A DNA stretch of 58,601 nucleotides from Nocardia beijingensis NBRC 16342 (lineage in GTDB: Bacteria; Actinomycetota; Actinomycetes; Mycobacteriales; Mycobacteriaceae), in contig NZ_BDBC01000044.1 in NCBI RefSeq assembly GCF_001612785.1, positions 1-58,601 on the forward strand. The letters are read 5' to 3'. The notes below the pieces were generated by a model. It did not search any database and had not been told where the DNA came from. It saw nothing but the letters and a program-made list of their open reading frames with translations. The first letter of the stretch is position 1; each line of letters begins with the position of its first letter. Position numbers and translations under genes: made by a program. Below, one piece after another: positions 1 through 8,899 of this stretch.

Positions 1-315
1 TTGGGTCGCGGCGTAGCGGCCGGGGTAGCGCAGTGCGTAGTCCCGCCAGGCGTGGGCGTAGGCGGCGAGCGCGTCACGTCCGGCGCGACCGGCCACGGCC
101 GCCGCGATCATTTCGGTCTTCTCCGTGGCCGCCAGAACGGAGATCCGCGCCCGCAAGTCTCGCAGATTCTTCACGTGCGAGTACAGGCTCGCGTCCTGGA
201 CGCCGAACTGCTTGGCCACCGCCGACATCGTGACGTTCTCCAATCCGATGTCGTCGGCGAGATCGGCGGCGGCCCGCGTGATCCGCTCCGCGGTCAGTCC
301 CGCTCGGGCCATCAT
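1..315 (-). CDS. TetR-family transcriptional regulator, C-terminus cut by window edge
   Basis: The first 105 codons of a TetR/AcrR-type repressor are present; the ligand-binding C-terminus lies beyond the left edge. Residues about 5-50 form the N-terminal helix-turn-helix (LTAERITRAAADLADDIG, then VTMSAVAKQFGV and SLYSHVKN), followed by the first helices of the regulatory domain. Two consecutive ATG codons (315 and 312) follow a GGAGGT Shine-Dalgarno sequence. It is divergent from the hydrolase gene at 446, with a 130-bp AT-richer spacer, the usual arrangement for a local repressor and its target. Ligand unknown. Confidence 0.85.
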   Translation of the reverse strand, partial: MMARAGLTAERITRAAADLADDIGLENVTMSAVAKQFGVQDASLYSHVKNLRDLRARISVLAATEKTEMIAAAVAGRAGRDALAAYAHAWRDYALRYPGRYAATQ

Positions 316-401
316 GCGCACACCTCCGGAAACTTGGTCAATTAACTAATATCCTAATACTCCTAGGTTTTGCAACCGCGATGAATTCCGCTCGTGCGCA
401 T

Positions 402-420
402 CGTCTCCATTCCGGAGACG
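402..420. promoter_or_regulatory. Inverted repeat in TetR/hydrolase spacer
   Basis: A perfect 7-bp inverted repeat, CGTCTCC-attcc-GGAGACG, lies 26 bp before the hydrolase start between the two divergent genes. It could be the operator of the TetR regulator or a hairpin in the hydrolase leader; the sequence alone does not decide. Confidence 0.4.
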
Positions 421-445
421 AGAACCGACCGCACGAGGAGAACTC

Positions 446-1276
446 ATGACCCAGCTGCCGTCCGCGATCAGCGCGCGGACCCTCGACGTTCCGGACGCCA
501 ACCTGTACTACGAACTGCGTGGCGCGGGACCGCTGGCCGTGCTGGTGGGCGCGCCGATGGACGCCGCCGCGTTCGCGCCGCTGGCCGATCTGCTCGCCGC
601 CGACCACACCGTGCTGACCACCGACCCGCGCGGGCATCAGAACTCCACGCTCGCCGACGCCGAACAGGACTCGACGCCGGAACTGCGCGCCGACGACCTC
701 GCCCGGCTGATCACGCACGTCGACGCGGGCCCCGCCGTGGTCTTCGGTTCCAGCGGCGGTGCGGTGACCGCGCTCGCCCTTGCCCAGTCTCGCCACGATC
801 TGGTCACCACGGTGATCGCGCACGAACCACCGATCAACGCCCTGATCGTCGACCGGGACGCGCACCGTGCCGCGACCGAAGACCTCGTCGCGACCTACGC
901 CGGGGGTGACGTACTCGGCGCTTGGCGGAAGTTCTTCGCCGCCGCGAACATCACGATGCCCGAGCCGGTGCTCGAGCAGATGTTCGGTGCCGAGCGCGAC
1001 CCGCGGCAACTGGCCGGTGAACGGTACTGGTTCGCCCACGAGATCCGCGGCACCACCACGTGGGAACCCGATCTCCACGCTCTGCGCCACGCGCCCACCC
1101 GTCTCGTCGTCGGTATCGGCGCCGAATCCGCTGGGCAACTCTGCGATCGCACCTCGCGCGCACTCGCCGCGGCACTCGACCTGACACCGACGCTGTTCCC
1201 GGGCGGACACACCGGATTCGTCGACGACCCCGGCGCTTTCGCGGACCGGCTGCGCGACGTTCTGCGCGCCTCCTGA
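446..1276 (+). CDS. Alpha/beta hydrolase
   Basis: A 276-residue alpha/beta-hydrolase-fold protein of normal length. The nucleophile elbow is GSSGG at residues 101-105 (Ser103 the likely nucleophile), and the catalytic histidine is in PGGHTGF (His255). A TDPRGH oxyanion-hole-type segment is near residue 60. The ATG at 446 follows GAGGAG at 435-440. Substrate cannot be inferred; the divergent TetR gene suggests it is induced by a small molecule. No signal peptide, so cytoplasmic. Confidence 0.85.
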   Translation: MTQLPSAISARTLDVPDANLYYELRGAGPLAVLVGAPMDAAAFAPLADLLAADHTVLTTDPRGHQNSTLADAEQDSTPELRADDLARLITHVDAGPAVVFGSSGGAVTALALAQSRHDLVTTVIAHEPPINALIVDRDAHRAATEDLVATYAGGDVLGAWRKFFAAANITMPEPVLEQMFGAERDPRQLAGERYWFAHEIRGTTTWEPDLHALRHAPTRLVVGIGAESAGQLCDRTSRALAAALDLTPTLFPGGHTGFVDDPGAFADRLRDVLRAS

Positions 1277-1310
1277 GCCGAGAAGCCGGGCCATCGAGCT
1301 CGGTCTCGGC

Positions 1311-1553
1311 TCACAACGTGAATCTGCGTCCCTTCGCAGCCCATTCACCACGGCCGCGCGGCGTGATGGCCCAGCGGCCGCGGTGCCGGCAGTCCATGAT
1401 CAGACCGCGCGACTGCAGGCGCAGCAATGCGCTGCGCACCGACCAGGCGGTCAGTCGCGCCTGCTGCGCCAGTTGGTCGACGGTGAGCAATCCGCCCGGC
1501 GCCAGCACACCCAGCACCGCGAAATCGGCGGCAGTCCTGGGTCGTCTCATCAT
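1311..1553 (-). CDS. Small winged-helix DNA-binding protein
   Basis: An 80-residue protein starting MMRRPRTAADFAVLGVLA, with a helix-turn-helix (LLTVDQLAQQARL, SVRSALLRLQSRGLI) and a beta-wing (GRWAITPRGRGEW), resembling the DNA-binding half of MarR/PadR-like regulators without a ligand domain. The ATG at 1553 is chosen because homology-like sequence begins there; an upstream in-frame ATG would add 15 residues of unconvincing sequence. It is convergent with the hydrolase. Target unknown. Confidence 0.6.
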   Translation of the reverse strand: MMRRPRTAADFAVLGVLAPGGLLTVDQLAQQARLTAWSVRSALLRLQSRGLIMDCRHRGRWAITPRGRGEWAAKGRRFTL

Positions 1554-1753
1554 GTCGCAGCCCTTTCCCTCGCGGAGAAGGCAGCCCGGGATCGACATCG
1601 GCGCGGCGGCCCCGAGTTGCCGAATCGACGGTAGAAGCCACACCGACACCGCCGCCCACATTTTGCGCGACTTTGCGAAGTGCGTTGACCGGCATCGGGT
1701 CCGGTAGGGACGATTGCACGACATCGTCCGCCCGCTCTCGCAAAGGATCAGCT

Positions 1754-2038
1754 ATGAACCTGCGACTTCTCGGATCCGGATCCGACCATGGAGCTTGCCC
1801 CGCCGTGTATGCGACCGACACCGGCGTGCTCGTGGTGCAGGGCGATGCCACCGACCGCACGGGCACCGTCCGCGTGCCGCACCAACTGCTGGACTGGCTG
1901 GAACCGGGCATGTGGCTACGGGTGGAGGCCAGCGGAACCTGCGGTTCGGTGCTGGTGGCCGGTGAACCGGTCACCGATCCCGAACTGCTCGCCCAATTGA
2001 CCCTCGACTGTCATGAAACCGCCGTGGTGGTGCGCTGA
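1754..2038 (+). CDS. Conserved hypothetical protein of DUF6879-XRE module
   Basis: A 94-residue soluble protein, beginning MNLRLLGSGSDHG, with an AAAGGA ribosome-binding site at 1742. Its stop codon overlaps the next start (TGATG at 2036-2040), so translation is probably coupled. Proteins of this type recur in actinobacteria immediately before a DUF6879 protein and an XRE regulator; that co-occurrence is recalled, not searched. A predicted beta-rich fold is suggested by alternating hydrophobic residues (GVLVVQGD, GTVRVPH). Biochemical function unknown. Confidence 0.75.
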   Translation: MNLRLLGSGSDHGACPAVYATDTGVLVVQGDATDRTGTVRVPHQLLDWLEPGMWLRVEASGTCGSVLVAGEPVTDPELLAQLTLDCHETAVVVR

Positions 2039-2586
2039 TGCTGCACGTCGCAGGCGATCGCTGTTTCGAGCCGCTGTTCCGGGCGGCTCGATTCCGCGCC
2101 TTCCACCTGGAGGTGCGAGATCACTACGTGATGGAGGACGAGCAGGAAGCGTTGCGCCGCTTCGATGCCGGAGTAGCGTACGAGCGAGAGGAACAGCCCG
2201 AGTCGTGGAAAGCCTGGGATGCCCTGATGGTCGAGTCGGCCGCCCGCGGAGTCACGCTGGAACGACTACGTGTCGTGACGGTCCCGCACACCGGCTACAC
2301 CCGGTGGCTGTTGTCGGCGACCGACGACAACATCGCCACCGGTGAAGCGGTGCGCTGGCTGCCGCGGCATCTGGTCGACCCCGCCGATCTGCCGCACGAC
2401 GATCACTGGCTGTTCGACAACGACACCGTGGCCTTCAACACCTTCGCCGAGAACGGGTCGTTCACCGGCCTGTCGATCACCAGCGATCCGGCGCTGGTCG
2501 CCCGCTACGTACGGGCGCGAGAACGGCTGTGGCCTTTGGGAATCGATCACCAACGATATTGCGAGAGTGAGCACGTACACGAGTGA
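2038..2586 (+). CDS. DUF6879 family protein
   Basis: A 182-residue protein matching the DUF6879 pattern: central GVTLERLRVV, YTRWLLS and WLPRHL segments and a C-terminal half rich in aspartate and aromatic residues (DDHWLFDNDTV). It overlaps the preceding gene by one base and the following XRE gene by four (GTGA at 2583), forming a translationally coupled three-gene unit. Family members are widespread in actinobacteria beside XRE/DUF5753 regulators and are thought to act with them, but no activity is established. Confidence 0.85.
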   Translation: MLHVAGDRCFEPLFRAARFRAFHLEVRDHYVMEDEQEALRRFDAGVAYEREEQPESWKAWDALMVESAARGVTLERLRVVTVPHTGYTRWLLSATDDNIATGEAVRWLPRHLVDPADLPHDDHWLFDNDTVAFNTFAENGSFTGLSITSDPALVARYVRARERLWPLGIDHQRYCESEHVHE

Positions 2587-3419
2587 ACGGTGTGTCGGAC
2601 GCACGCGAGGTGCTTGGCGCGCGCCTGCGTGAACTTCGTCGCGCCGCCCACCTCACCGGCCTGGAGCTGGCCGCGAGGTGCGGGTGGCATTCGAGCAAGG
2701 TCTCCCGGATCGAGGGCGGTAAGCAGACGCCGTCGGAAGCCGACCTCGCCGCATGGTGCGAAGCGTGCGGGAATATCGCCGTGCTGGACGATCTGGTCGC
2801 CAACGCGCGCAATCTGCAATCGATGTACCTGGAATGGCAGCGCAGCGTCGCCTCAGGGCACGCGCGCAGGCAACGGCAGTCGATCGACCTGGAGGCGCAG
2901 ACCACGCAGATCCGCTGGTACGCGCCGGATACGCTGCCCGGGCTGCTGCAAACCGAGGGCTATGCGCGCGCGATCCTGACCGCCTGCATCGCCGTCACCG
3001 GCGGCCGCGACGACCTGGAAGAGGCGGTGGCCGCGCGCATGACCCGCAAGCAGGTGCTCTTCCGGGCCAAACACCGGTTCCACTTCGTGATCAATCAGGC
3101 CGCGCTGTGGCGCACGGTCGGTGACAGCGCCGTCATGGCCGAGCAGCTCGCCCACCTGCTGGCGGTGATGGCCAACCCGAGCGTCCGGCTGGGCATCATC
3201 CCGATCTGCGCGGAGTACCGCGCCCCGGCAACGAACTTCGTCATCTACGACCGGGCGCAGGTGCTGACCGAGACGGTCTCGGCGGAGCTGACCATCACGC
3301 GGCCGTCGGAGATCGCGCTGCACGAGAAGACCTTCGCGATCCTCGCCGAGCAGGCCGAGTACGGCGATCGTGCCCGTGCGCTGATCGCGAAAGCGCTGGA
3401 ACGGCGGCGCGGGGCCTGA
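2583..3419 (+). CDS. XRE-family regulator with DUF5753 domain
   Basis: A 278-residue regulator. Residues about 8-65 are an XRE helix-turn-helix (LRELRRAAHLTGLELAARCG, then WHSSKVSRIEGGKQTPSE); residues about 90-270 match DUF5753, including the hallmark PGLLQTEGYARA. The GTG at 2583 overlaps the DUF6879 stop; a second GTG nine bases downstream is an alternative. The family includes regulators paired with small effector proteins in Streptomyces and Nocardia; here the partner is DUF6879 rather than DUF397. It ends just before a hairpin that separates it from nuoN. Confidence 0.9.
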   Translation: MNGVSDAREVLGARLRELRRAAHLTGLELAARCGWHSSKVSRIEGGKQTPSEADLAAWCEACGNIAVLDDLVANARNLQSMYLEWQRSVASGHARRQRQSIDLEAQTTQIRWYAPDTLPGLLQTEGYARAILTACIAVTGGRDDLEEAVAARMTRKQVLFRAKHRFHFVINQAALWRTVGDSAVMAEQLAHLLAVMANPSVRLGIIPICAEYRAPATNFVIYDRAQVLTETVSAELTITRPSEIALHEKTFAILAEQAEYGDRARALIAKALERRRGA

Positions 3420-3434
3420 GTACGTCCCGCCGCA

Positions 3435-3462
3435 GGTGCCGCCGCGCTGGCTCGGCGGCACC
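3435..3462. terminator. Bidirectional terminator hairpin between XRE gene and nuoN
   Basis: A perfect 10-bp stem, GGTGCCGCCG pairing with CGGCGGCACC, with an 8-base loop, sits in the 51-bp gap between two convergent genes. There is no U-tract, as is common in high-GC actinobacteria. Confidence 0.6.
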
Positions 3463-3470
3463 GCGACGCG

Positions 3471-5096
3471 TCAGCGCACGAAGGTCGCCGCCCGGTCGGC
3501 GAGGTCGAGCACCGGCTGCGGAAAGACGCCGAGCGCGAACGTGACCGCCGCGGTGATCGCCACGATCGTCGTCGTCAGCGGCGGGCTGACCAGCACCGGC
3601 GCGTCGGCGGGCGGGTCGGTGAAGAACATGAGCACGATGACCCGCAGGTAGAAGAACGCCGCGATAGCGCTGCAGATCACGCCGATGATGACCAGCGAGG
3701 TGGCACCGCCCGAAGCGGCGGCCTCGAAGACGGTGAACTTGCTGACGAAGCCACTGGTGAGCGGCAATCCGGCGAAGGAGAGCAGGAACAGCGCGAACAC
3801 CGTCGCCAGCCACGGCGAGCGGCGGCCGAGCCCCGCCCAGCGCGGCAGGCCGGTGGCCTCGTCACCGTCGGGCTCGCGGACCAGGCTGACCACGGCGAAC
3901 GCGCCGAGTGTGCCGATGCCGTAGGCCAGCAGATAGAACAACACCGCCGCGACGCCGCGGTCGTTGGCCGCCACCGGGCCGGTGAGCAGGAATCCGGCGT
4001 GCGCCACCGAGGAATACGCGAGCATGCGCTTGACGTCGGTCTGCGTGATCGCCATGACCGCGCCGACGGCCATGGTGGCGATGGCGACGGCGGCGAGGAT
4101 GGGTCGCCAGTCGTCGCGCAGACCGGGCACCGCGACCTGCAGCACACGCACCAGCGCGCCGACCGCCGCGATCTTGGTCGCCGCGGCCATGAACCCGGTG
4201 ATCGCGGTGGGAGCGCCCTGGTAGACGTCGGGGACCCAGGACTGGAACGGCACCGCGCCGATCTTGAACAACAGCCCGACCGCGAGCATCGCGATCCCGA
4301 GGACCGCCAGCGTCGCGTTGTCCGGTTGCCGCGCGATCGCGTCGGCGATGCCGCCGAGCCGCACCGTGCCCGCCTGGCCGTACAGCAGCGCGACGCCGTA
4401 GAGGAAGAACGCCGAGGAGAACGCCCCGAGCAGGAAGTACTTCAGCGCCGCCTCCTGGGACAGCAACCGCTTGCGCCGGGCCAGACCGCACAGCAGATAC
4501 AGCGGCAACGACAGCACTTCCAGGGCGACGAACATGGTCAGCAGGTCATTGGACGCCGGGAACAGCAGCAGGCCGCCGACGGCGAGCAGCGTCAGGGGAA
4601 ACACCTCGGTGGTCGAGACGCCCGCGCGCAGCGCCGCGGCTTCGTCCGCGCTGCCCGGCACCGCCGAGGCCTGGGGGGTGAAGGCGTCGACACCGCGTTC
4701 GATGGTGGCGGCGGCCCGGCTCCAGGTTCCCGGGCCCGACCGCGCCTGCTGACGCGGCTGCGCCCCGCGCTCGGCGATGAACAAGATCCCCAGCAGCGAC
4801 ACCACGAGGATCGTGCCCTGCAGGAACAAGGTCACGCCATCGATCGCGACCGCACCGGCGACGGCCGCGATTTCGGTGCCTGCCAACAGCACCACAGCGA
4901 TCAGCGCGGCGACCAAGCCCGCCACGCTCAGCACCAGATGGGTGGCATAGCGGTAGCGCCGCGCGACGAACGCTTCGGCCAGGACACCGAGTACGGCGGC
5001 GCCGAACACGATGAGCATGGGAGACAGGGCGCCGTATTCGATGCTCGGCGCGGGAACGCTCGCGGCCAGTGTCGCGGTGGAGGCGAGGTCGGTCAT
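3471..5096 (-). CDS. nuoN: NADH-quinone oxidoreductase subunit N
   Basis: A 541-residue antiporter-like membrane subunit of respiratory complex I, one of three (L, M, N) that carry proton-translocating channels in the inner membrane arm. About 14 hydrophobic segments are visible, with the family motif around GAVPFQSWVPDVYQGAPT and the conserved AYSSVAHAGF helix. It is the last gene of the nuo operon; its ATG overlaps the nuoM stop (ATGA). The hydrophilic loop around residues 110-140 (GAQPRQQARSGPGTW) is an actinobacterial-style insertion. Confidence 0.97.
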   Translation of the reverse strand: MTDLASTATLAASVPAPSIEYGALSPMLIVFGAAVLGVLAEAFVARRYRYATHLVLSVAGLVAALIAVVLLAGTEIAAVAGAVAIDGVTLFLQGTILVVSLLGILFIAERGAQPRQQARSGPGTWSRAAATIERGVDAFTPQASAVPGSADEAAALRAGVSTTEVFPLTLLAVGGLLLFPASNDLLTMFVALEVLSLPLYLLCGLARRKRLLSQEAALKYFLLGAFSSAFFLYGVALLYGQAGTVRLGGIADAIARQPDNATLAVLGIAMLAVGLLFKIGAVPFQSWVPDVYQGAPTAITGFMAAATKIAAVGALVRVLQVAVPGLRDDWRPILAAVAIATMAVGAVMAITQTDVKRMLAYSSVAHAGFLLTGPVAANDRGVAAVLFYLLAYGIGTLGAFAVVSLVREPDGDEATGLPRWAGLGRRSPWLATVFALFLLSFAGLPLTSGFVSKFTVFEAAASGGATSLVIIGVICSAIAAFFYLRVIVLMFFTDPPADAPVLVSPPLTTTIVAITAAVTFALGVFPQPVLDLADRAATFVR

Positions 5097-6715
5097 TTGT
5101 GGGCACCTCCGGGATGGTTCGCCGATCCCGCTTCCGCCGGTGGCGCCGAGGGCGCGGGATCACTGCGGCCGATGGTGGTGAGCGTCTGGCTCACCGCGGG
5201 ATCGATGAAGTCGGTCAGGACTTTCGGGTAGATGCCGAGGAACAGCAGCGCGGCGATCAGCGGGATCACGACGGCGAGCTCTCGCGGGGCGAGATCCCAG
5301 ATCCGCTCGTTGCCCTTCTTGACCGGTCCGGTCATCATCCGCTGATAGAGCCACAGCACGTAGAGCGCTGCGAGCACCAGTGCGCTCGCGGCGATCACGG
5401 CGGCGAACCGGTATCGGGTGAAGGTGCCGATCAGCACGAGGAATTCGCTGACGAACGGGGCGAGGCCGGGTAGCGACAGCGTCGCAAGACCGGCGATGAA
5501 GAACGTGCCTGCCAGCACCGGCGCCACCTTCTGCACGCCGCCGTACTCGGCGATGAGCCGGGTGCCGCGCCGCGAGACCAGGAATCCGGCCACCAGGAAC
5601 AGCGCGGCGGTGGAGATGCCGTGATTGACCATGTACAGCGTCGCGCCGGTCTGGCCCTGGCTGGTCATGGCGAAGACGCCGAGGATGATGAAACCGAAGT
5701 GAGAGATCGAGGTGTAGGCGATCAGGCGCATCACGTCGGTCTGGCCGATGGCCAGCAGCGCGCCGTACACGATGCCGATCACCGCGAGCGTGATCACCAG
5801 TGGCGCATAGGTGTCCGACGCGCCGGGGAACAGCAGCAGGCAGTAGCGCAGCATGCCGAAGGTGCCCACCTTGTCGACCACCGCCATCATCAGTACCGCG
5901 CTGGACGGTGTCGCGGCGACCGCGGCGTCGGGCAGCCAGGTGTGCAGCGGCCACAGCGGCGCCTTGACCGCGAATGCGAACATGAATCCGAGGAAGAGGG
6001 CGTTGAGCACCGCCGGGCCCGCGCCGAGCTGCCCGGCGTTGGCGGCGGCGACCACGGTGCGGAAATCGAACGTGCCCGCCGAGCCATCGCCCAATCCTTC
6101 GCGGGCGGTCAGTACGTACAACCCGATGACCGCCGCCAGCATGATCAGGCCGCCGAACAGGTTGTACAGCAGGAACTTCACCGCCGCGCGGGATCGCTGC
6201 CTGCGCAGCAGCGCGTCGCCGGTGCGTGGCCCGAACCCGCCGATGAGGAAGTACATCGGGATGAGCATCGCCTCGAAGAACACGTAGAACAGCAGGATGT
6301 CCAGGGCGAGGAAGGAGATCAGCACCATCGCCTCGACGAGCAGGATGAGCGCGACGTAGGTGTGGGCCACTCGTTTGCCGCTGCCGACTTCGCGTTCGTC
6401 GTGCCAGCCCGCCAGGATCAGCACCGGCACCAGCGCCGCGGTCAGCAGCACCAGCACCAGCGCGATGCCGTCCAATCCGAGGGTGTAGCCGGCGCCGAAC
6501 GCCGGAATCCACTGATGGGATTCGACGAACTGGTATTGCGCGCCGCCGGGGTCGAAGCGCACCGCGAGCCCGATGCCGATACCCAGCGCCAGCACCGAGA
6601 AGCCGAGTGCCACCGCGCGTGCGAGGGTGCGTCGCGCGGCGGGCAGCGCGAGCACGATCGCCGCGCCGACCACCGGCGCCAGCCACAGCGTCGTCAACCA
6701 GGGGTATTCGTTCAC
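5093..6715 (-). CDS. nuoM: NADH-quinone oxidoreductase subunit M
   Basis: A 540-residue complex I antiporter-like subunit. It contains the proton-channel family signature (FAVKAPLWPLHTWLPDAAV, then SSAVLMMAVVDKVG) and AYTSISHFGFIILG. The GTG at 6715 gives the GTGA overlap with the nuoL stop that is typical of this operon; the GTG one codon upstream (6718) is equally readable. The same frame stays open further upstream to 7705 but that stretch is out-of-frame nuoL, not a fusion. Confidence 0.97.
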   Translation of the reverse strand: MNEYPWLTTLWLAPVVGAAIVLALPAARRTLARAVALGFSVLALGIGIGLAVRFDPGGAQYQFVESHQWIPAFGAGYTLGLDGIALVLVLLTAALVPVLILAGWHDEREVGSGKRVAHTYVALILLVEAMVLISFLALDILLFYVFFEAMLIPMYFLIGGFGPRTGDALLRRQRSRAAVKFLLYNLFGGLIMLAAVIGLYVLTAREGLGDGSAGTFDFRTVVAAANAGQLGAGPAVLNALFLGFMFAFAVKAPLWPLHTWLPDAAVAATPSSAVLMMAVVDKVGTFGMLRYCLLLFPGASDTYAPLVITLAVIGIVYGALLAIGQTDVMRLIAYTSISHFGFIILGVFAMTSQGQTGATLYMVNHGISTAALFLVAGFLVSRRGTRLIAEYGGVQKVAPVLAGTFFIAGLATLSLPGLAPFVSEFLVLIGTFTRYRFAAVIAASALVLAALYVLWLYQRMMTGPVKKGNERIWDLAPRELAVVIPLIAALLFLGIYPKVLTDFIDPAVSQTLTTIGRSDPAPSAPPAEAGSANHPGGAHK

Positions 6716-8598
6716 CACAACCTCACCGCCAGCAGGGCGGCGGCCACGAGGGCCGCGCCGGTGAACATGGACAGGGCATAGGAGCGCACGAATCCGGACT
6801 GCACTCGCCGTGCCCGTGCCGACAATCCGCCGATCAGCGCCGCGGTGCCGTTGACGACGCCGTCGATGCCGCGGTTGTCGAGGAAGACCAGCGCCCGGGT
6901 CAAGTACTGACCCGGCCGCATGAAGGCGGTCTCGTTGACCGCGTCGCCGTACAGGTCGCGGCGTGCCGCGACGGTGAGGGCGGAGACGCCATCGGGGGCG
7001 GTCTCGGGGACCTCGCGCTGCGCGTACTGCGAGTAGGCCACCCAGACCCCGACGGCGACCACGCCCAGTGCCAGGACCGTGACCAGCGCCGCGGGAACGG
7101 TTTCGGTGCCGTGGTGGGCGCCGACGACCGGTTCGAGCCAGTTCTGCAGTGAGGAGCCGAAGACGAACACGGCCCCGGCCCCGATCGAGCCGACGGCGAG
7201 CAGGATCATCGGCCCGGTCATCACAGCGGGAGCTTCGTGCGGATGTGTGTCCGGTTTCCAGCGGCGTTCGCCGAAGAACGTCATCAGCATGACCCGCGTC
7301 ATGTAGAACGCGGTCAGGCCCGCGCCGAGCAGCGTGACCAGGCCGAGAGCGACCCCACCGAGACCGCCTTGGTTGAACGCCGCCTCGATGATCCGGTCCT
7401 TGGAGAAGAATCCGGCGAACGGTGGCACGCCGATGATGGCGAGGTAGCCGAGGCCGAAGGTGACGTAGGTGATCGGCAGCAGGGTGCGCAGTCCGCCGTA
7501 GCGGCGCATGTCGGTTTCGTCGTCCATCGCGTGCATCACCGAACCGGCGCCCAGGAACAGCCCGGCCTTGAAGAATCCGTGGGTGAGCAGATGCATGATG
7601 GCGAGGGCGTATCCGGCGGGGCCGAGGCCAGCGGCCAGCACCATGTAGCCGATCTGGCTCATGGTGGAGGCGGCGAGCGCCTTCTTGATGTCGTCCTTCG
7701 CGCAACCGATGATCGCGCCGAACAGCAGGGTGACCGCGCCGACCAGCACCACGCCGAGGCGCGCGTACGGTGCGAGATCGAAGATCGCGTTGGAACGCGC
7801 GATCAGGTACACACCCGCGGTGACCATGGTGGCCGCGTGGATGAGCGCCGACACCGGGGTGGGGCCCTCCATCGCGTCACCGAGCCAGGATTGCAGTGGC
7901 ACCTGCGCGGACTTGCCGCACGCTGCCAGCAGCAGCAACAGACCGATCGCGGTGAGCGTGCCCTCGCCCGCGCCGGACGCGGCGCCGAACACGACGTCGA
8001 AGTCGATCGATCCGAACGTCGCGAACATGACCATCATCGCGATCGCCAGGCCCATGTCGCCGACCCGGTTGACGACGAACGCCTTCTTGGCCGCCGTTGC
8101 CGCCGACGGCTTGTGGTACCAGAACCCGATCAGCAGGTAGGAGGCCAGGCCGACGCCTTCCCAGCCGAGGTAGAGCACCAGGTAGTTGTTCGCCAGGACC
8201 AGCAGCAGCATGGCCGCGAGGAACAGGTTCAGGTAGGCGAAGAACCGCCGCCGCGCCGGATCATGGCTCATGTAGCCGATCGAGTAGACGTGGATCAGCG
8301 ATCCGACGCCGGTGATCAGCAGCGCGAAACACATCGAGAGCTGGTCAAGGCGGAGGGCGAAGTCGACCTGGAGCCCGGCCACCGGGACCCAGCTGAACAG
8401 GTCTTGGTGCACCGCGCGGTCGGCGGTGTCGCGCCCGAGCATGTCGGCGAACGCCAGCGCGGCGACCACGAAGGAGGCCAGGGCCAGCGCGGTGCCGAGC
8501 AGATGACCCCATTTGTCGGCGTAGCGTCCGGTCAGCAACAGGACGATGGCGCCCGCCAGGGGGAGGGCGGGCAGCAGCCACAGCGTCGCGGTGTCCAC
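6712..8598 (-). CDS. nuoL: NADH-quinone oxidoreductase subunit L
   Basis: A 628-residue distal antiporter-like subunit of complex I with the long C-terminal extension expected for NuoL, the lateral helix that couples the proton channels. Visible landmarks are WEGVGLASYLLIGFWY, SAQVPLQSWLGDAMEGPTPV and ALIHAATMVTAGVYL. It begins with GTG one base after the nuoK stop and overlaps nuoM by four bases. Length and order match other actinobacterial nuo operons. Confidence 0.97.
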   Translation of the reverse strand: MDTATLWLLPALPLAGAIVLLLTGRYADKWGHLLGTALALASFVVAALAFADMLGRDTADRAVHQDLFSWVPVAGLQVDFALRLDQLSMCFALLITGVGSLIHVYSIGYMSHDPARRRFFAYLNLFLAAMLLLVLANNYLVLYLGWEGVGLASYLLIGFWYHKPSAATAAKKAFVVNRVGDMGLAIAMMVMFATFGSIDFDVVFGAASGAGEGTLTAIGLLLLLAACGKSAQVPLQSWLGDAMEGPTPVSALIHAATMVTAGVYLIARSNAIFDLAPYARLGVVLVGAVTLLFGAIIGCAKDDIKKALAASTMSQIGYMVLAAGLGPAGYALAIMHLLTHGFFKAGLFLGAGSVMHAMDDETDMRRYGGLRTLLPITYVTFGLGYLAIIGVPPFAGFFSKDRIIEAAFNQGGLGGVALGLVTLLGAGLTAFYMTRVMLMTFFGERRWKPDTHPHEAPAVMTGPMILLAVGSIGAGAVFVFGSSLQNWLEPVVGAHHGTETVPAALVTVLALGVVAVGVWVAYSQYAQREVPETAPDGVSALTVAARRDLYGDAVNETAFMRPGQYLTRALVFLDNRGIDGVVNGTAALIGGLSARARRVQSGFVRSYALSMFTGAALVAAALLAVRLW

Positions 8599-8599
8599 G

Positions 8600-8899
8600 T
8601 CAGAACTTCAGCGCGCTGGCGTCGTCGACCGAGGTCGAGCGGCGGGTACGGAAGATGGTCATGATGATGGCCAGGCCGACGACGACCTCGGCGGCGGCGA
8701 CCACCATCGTGAAGAACGCGAACACCTGTCCGTCGAGGTTCTCGTGCATCCTGGCGAAGGTGACGAACGCGAGGTTCACCGCGTTGAGCATCAGCTCGAT
8801 GCACATGAACACGACGATGGCGTTGCGCCGGAGCAGCACTCCGGCCGCACCGATCGTGAACAGCAGGGCGGACAGGAACAGGTAGTTCTCGGGATTCAC
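8600..8899 (-). CDS. nuoK: NADH-quinone oxidoreductase subunit K
   Basis: A 99-residue subunit with three transmembrane helices and the conserved membrane glutamates in FMCIELMLNAVNLA and VAAAEVVVGLA, which take part in the proton path of complex I. The start is GTG at 8899, overlapping the nuoJ stop by four bases (GTGA). Confidence 0.97.
   Translation of the reverse strand: MNPENYLFLSALLFTIGAAGVLLRRNAIVVFMCIELMLNAVNLAFVTFARMHENLDGQVFAFFTMVVAAAEVVVGLAIIMTIFRTRRSTSVDDASALKF

Noticed and set aside
3999..5231. Long plus-strand frame antisense to nuoN/nuoM
   Set aside because: Composition is Arg/Gln/His-rich, as expected for the complement of a high-GC membrane-protein gene. Similar antisense frames across nuo (for example 7237-8664 and 11584-14397) were dropped for the same reason.
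6716..7705. Long minus-strand frame continuing upstream of nuoM, appearing as an 870-residue protein
   Set aside because: The extra part is nuoL read in another frame; translation is arginine/proline-rich and has no homology. NuoM starts at the GTGA overlap.
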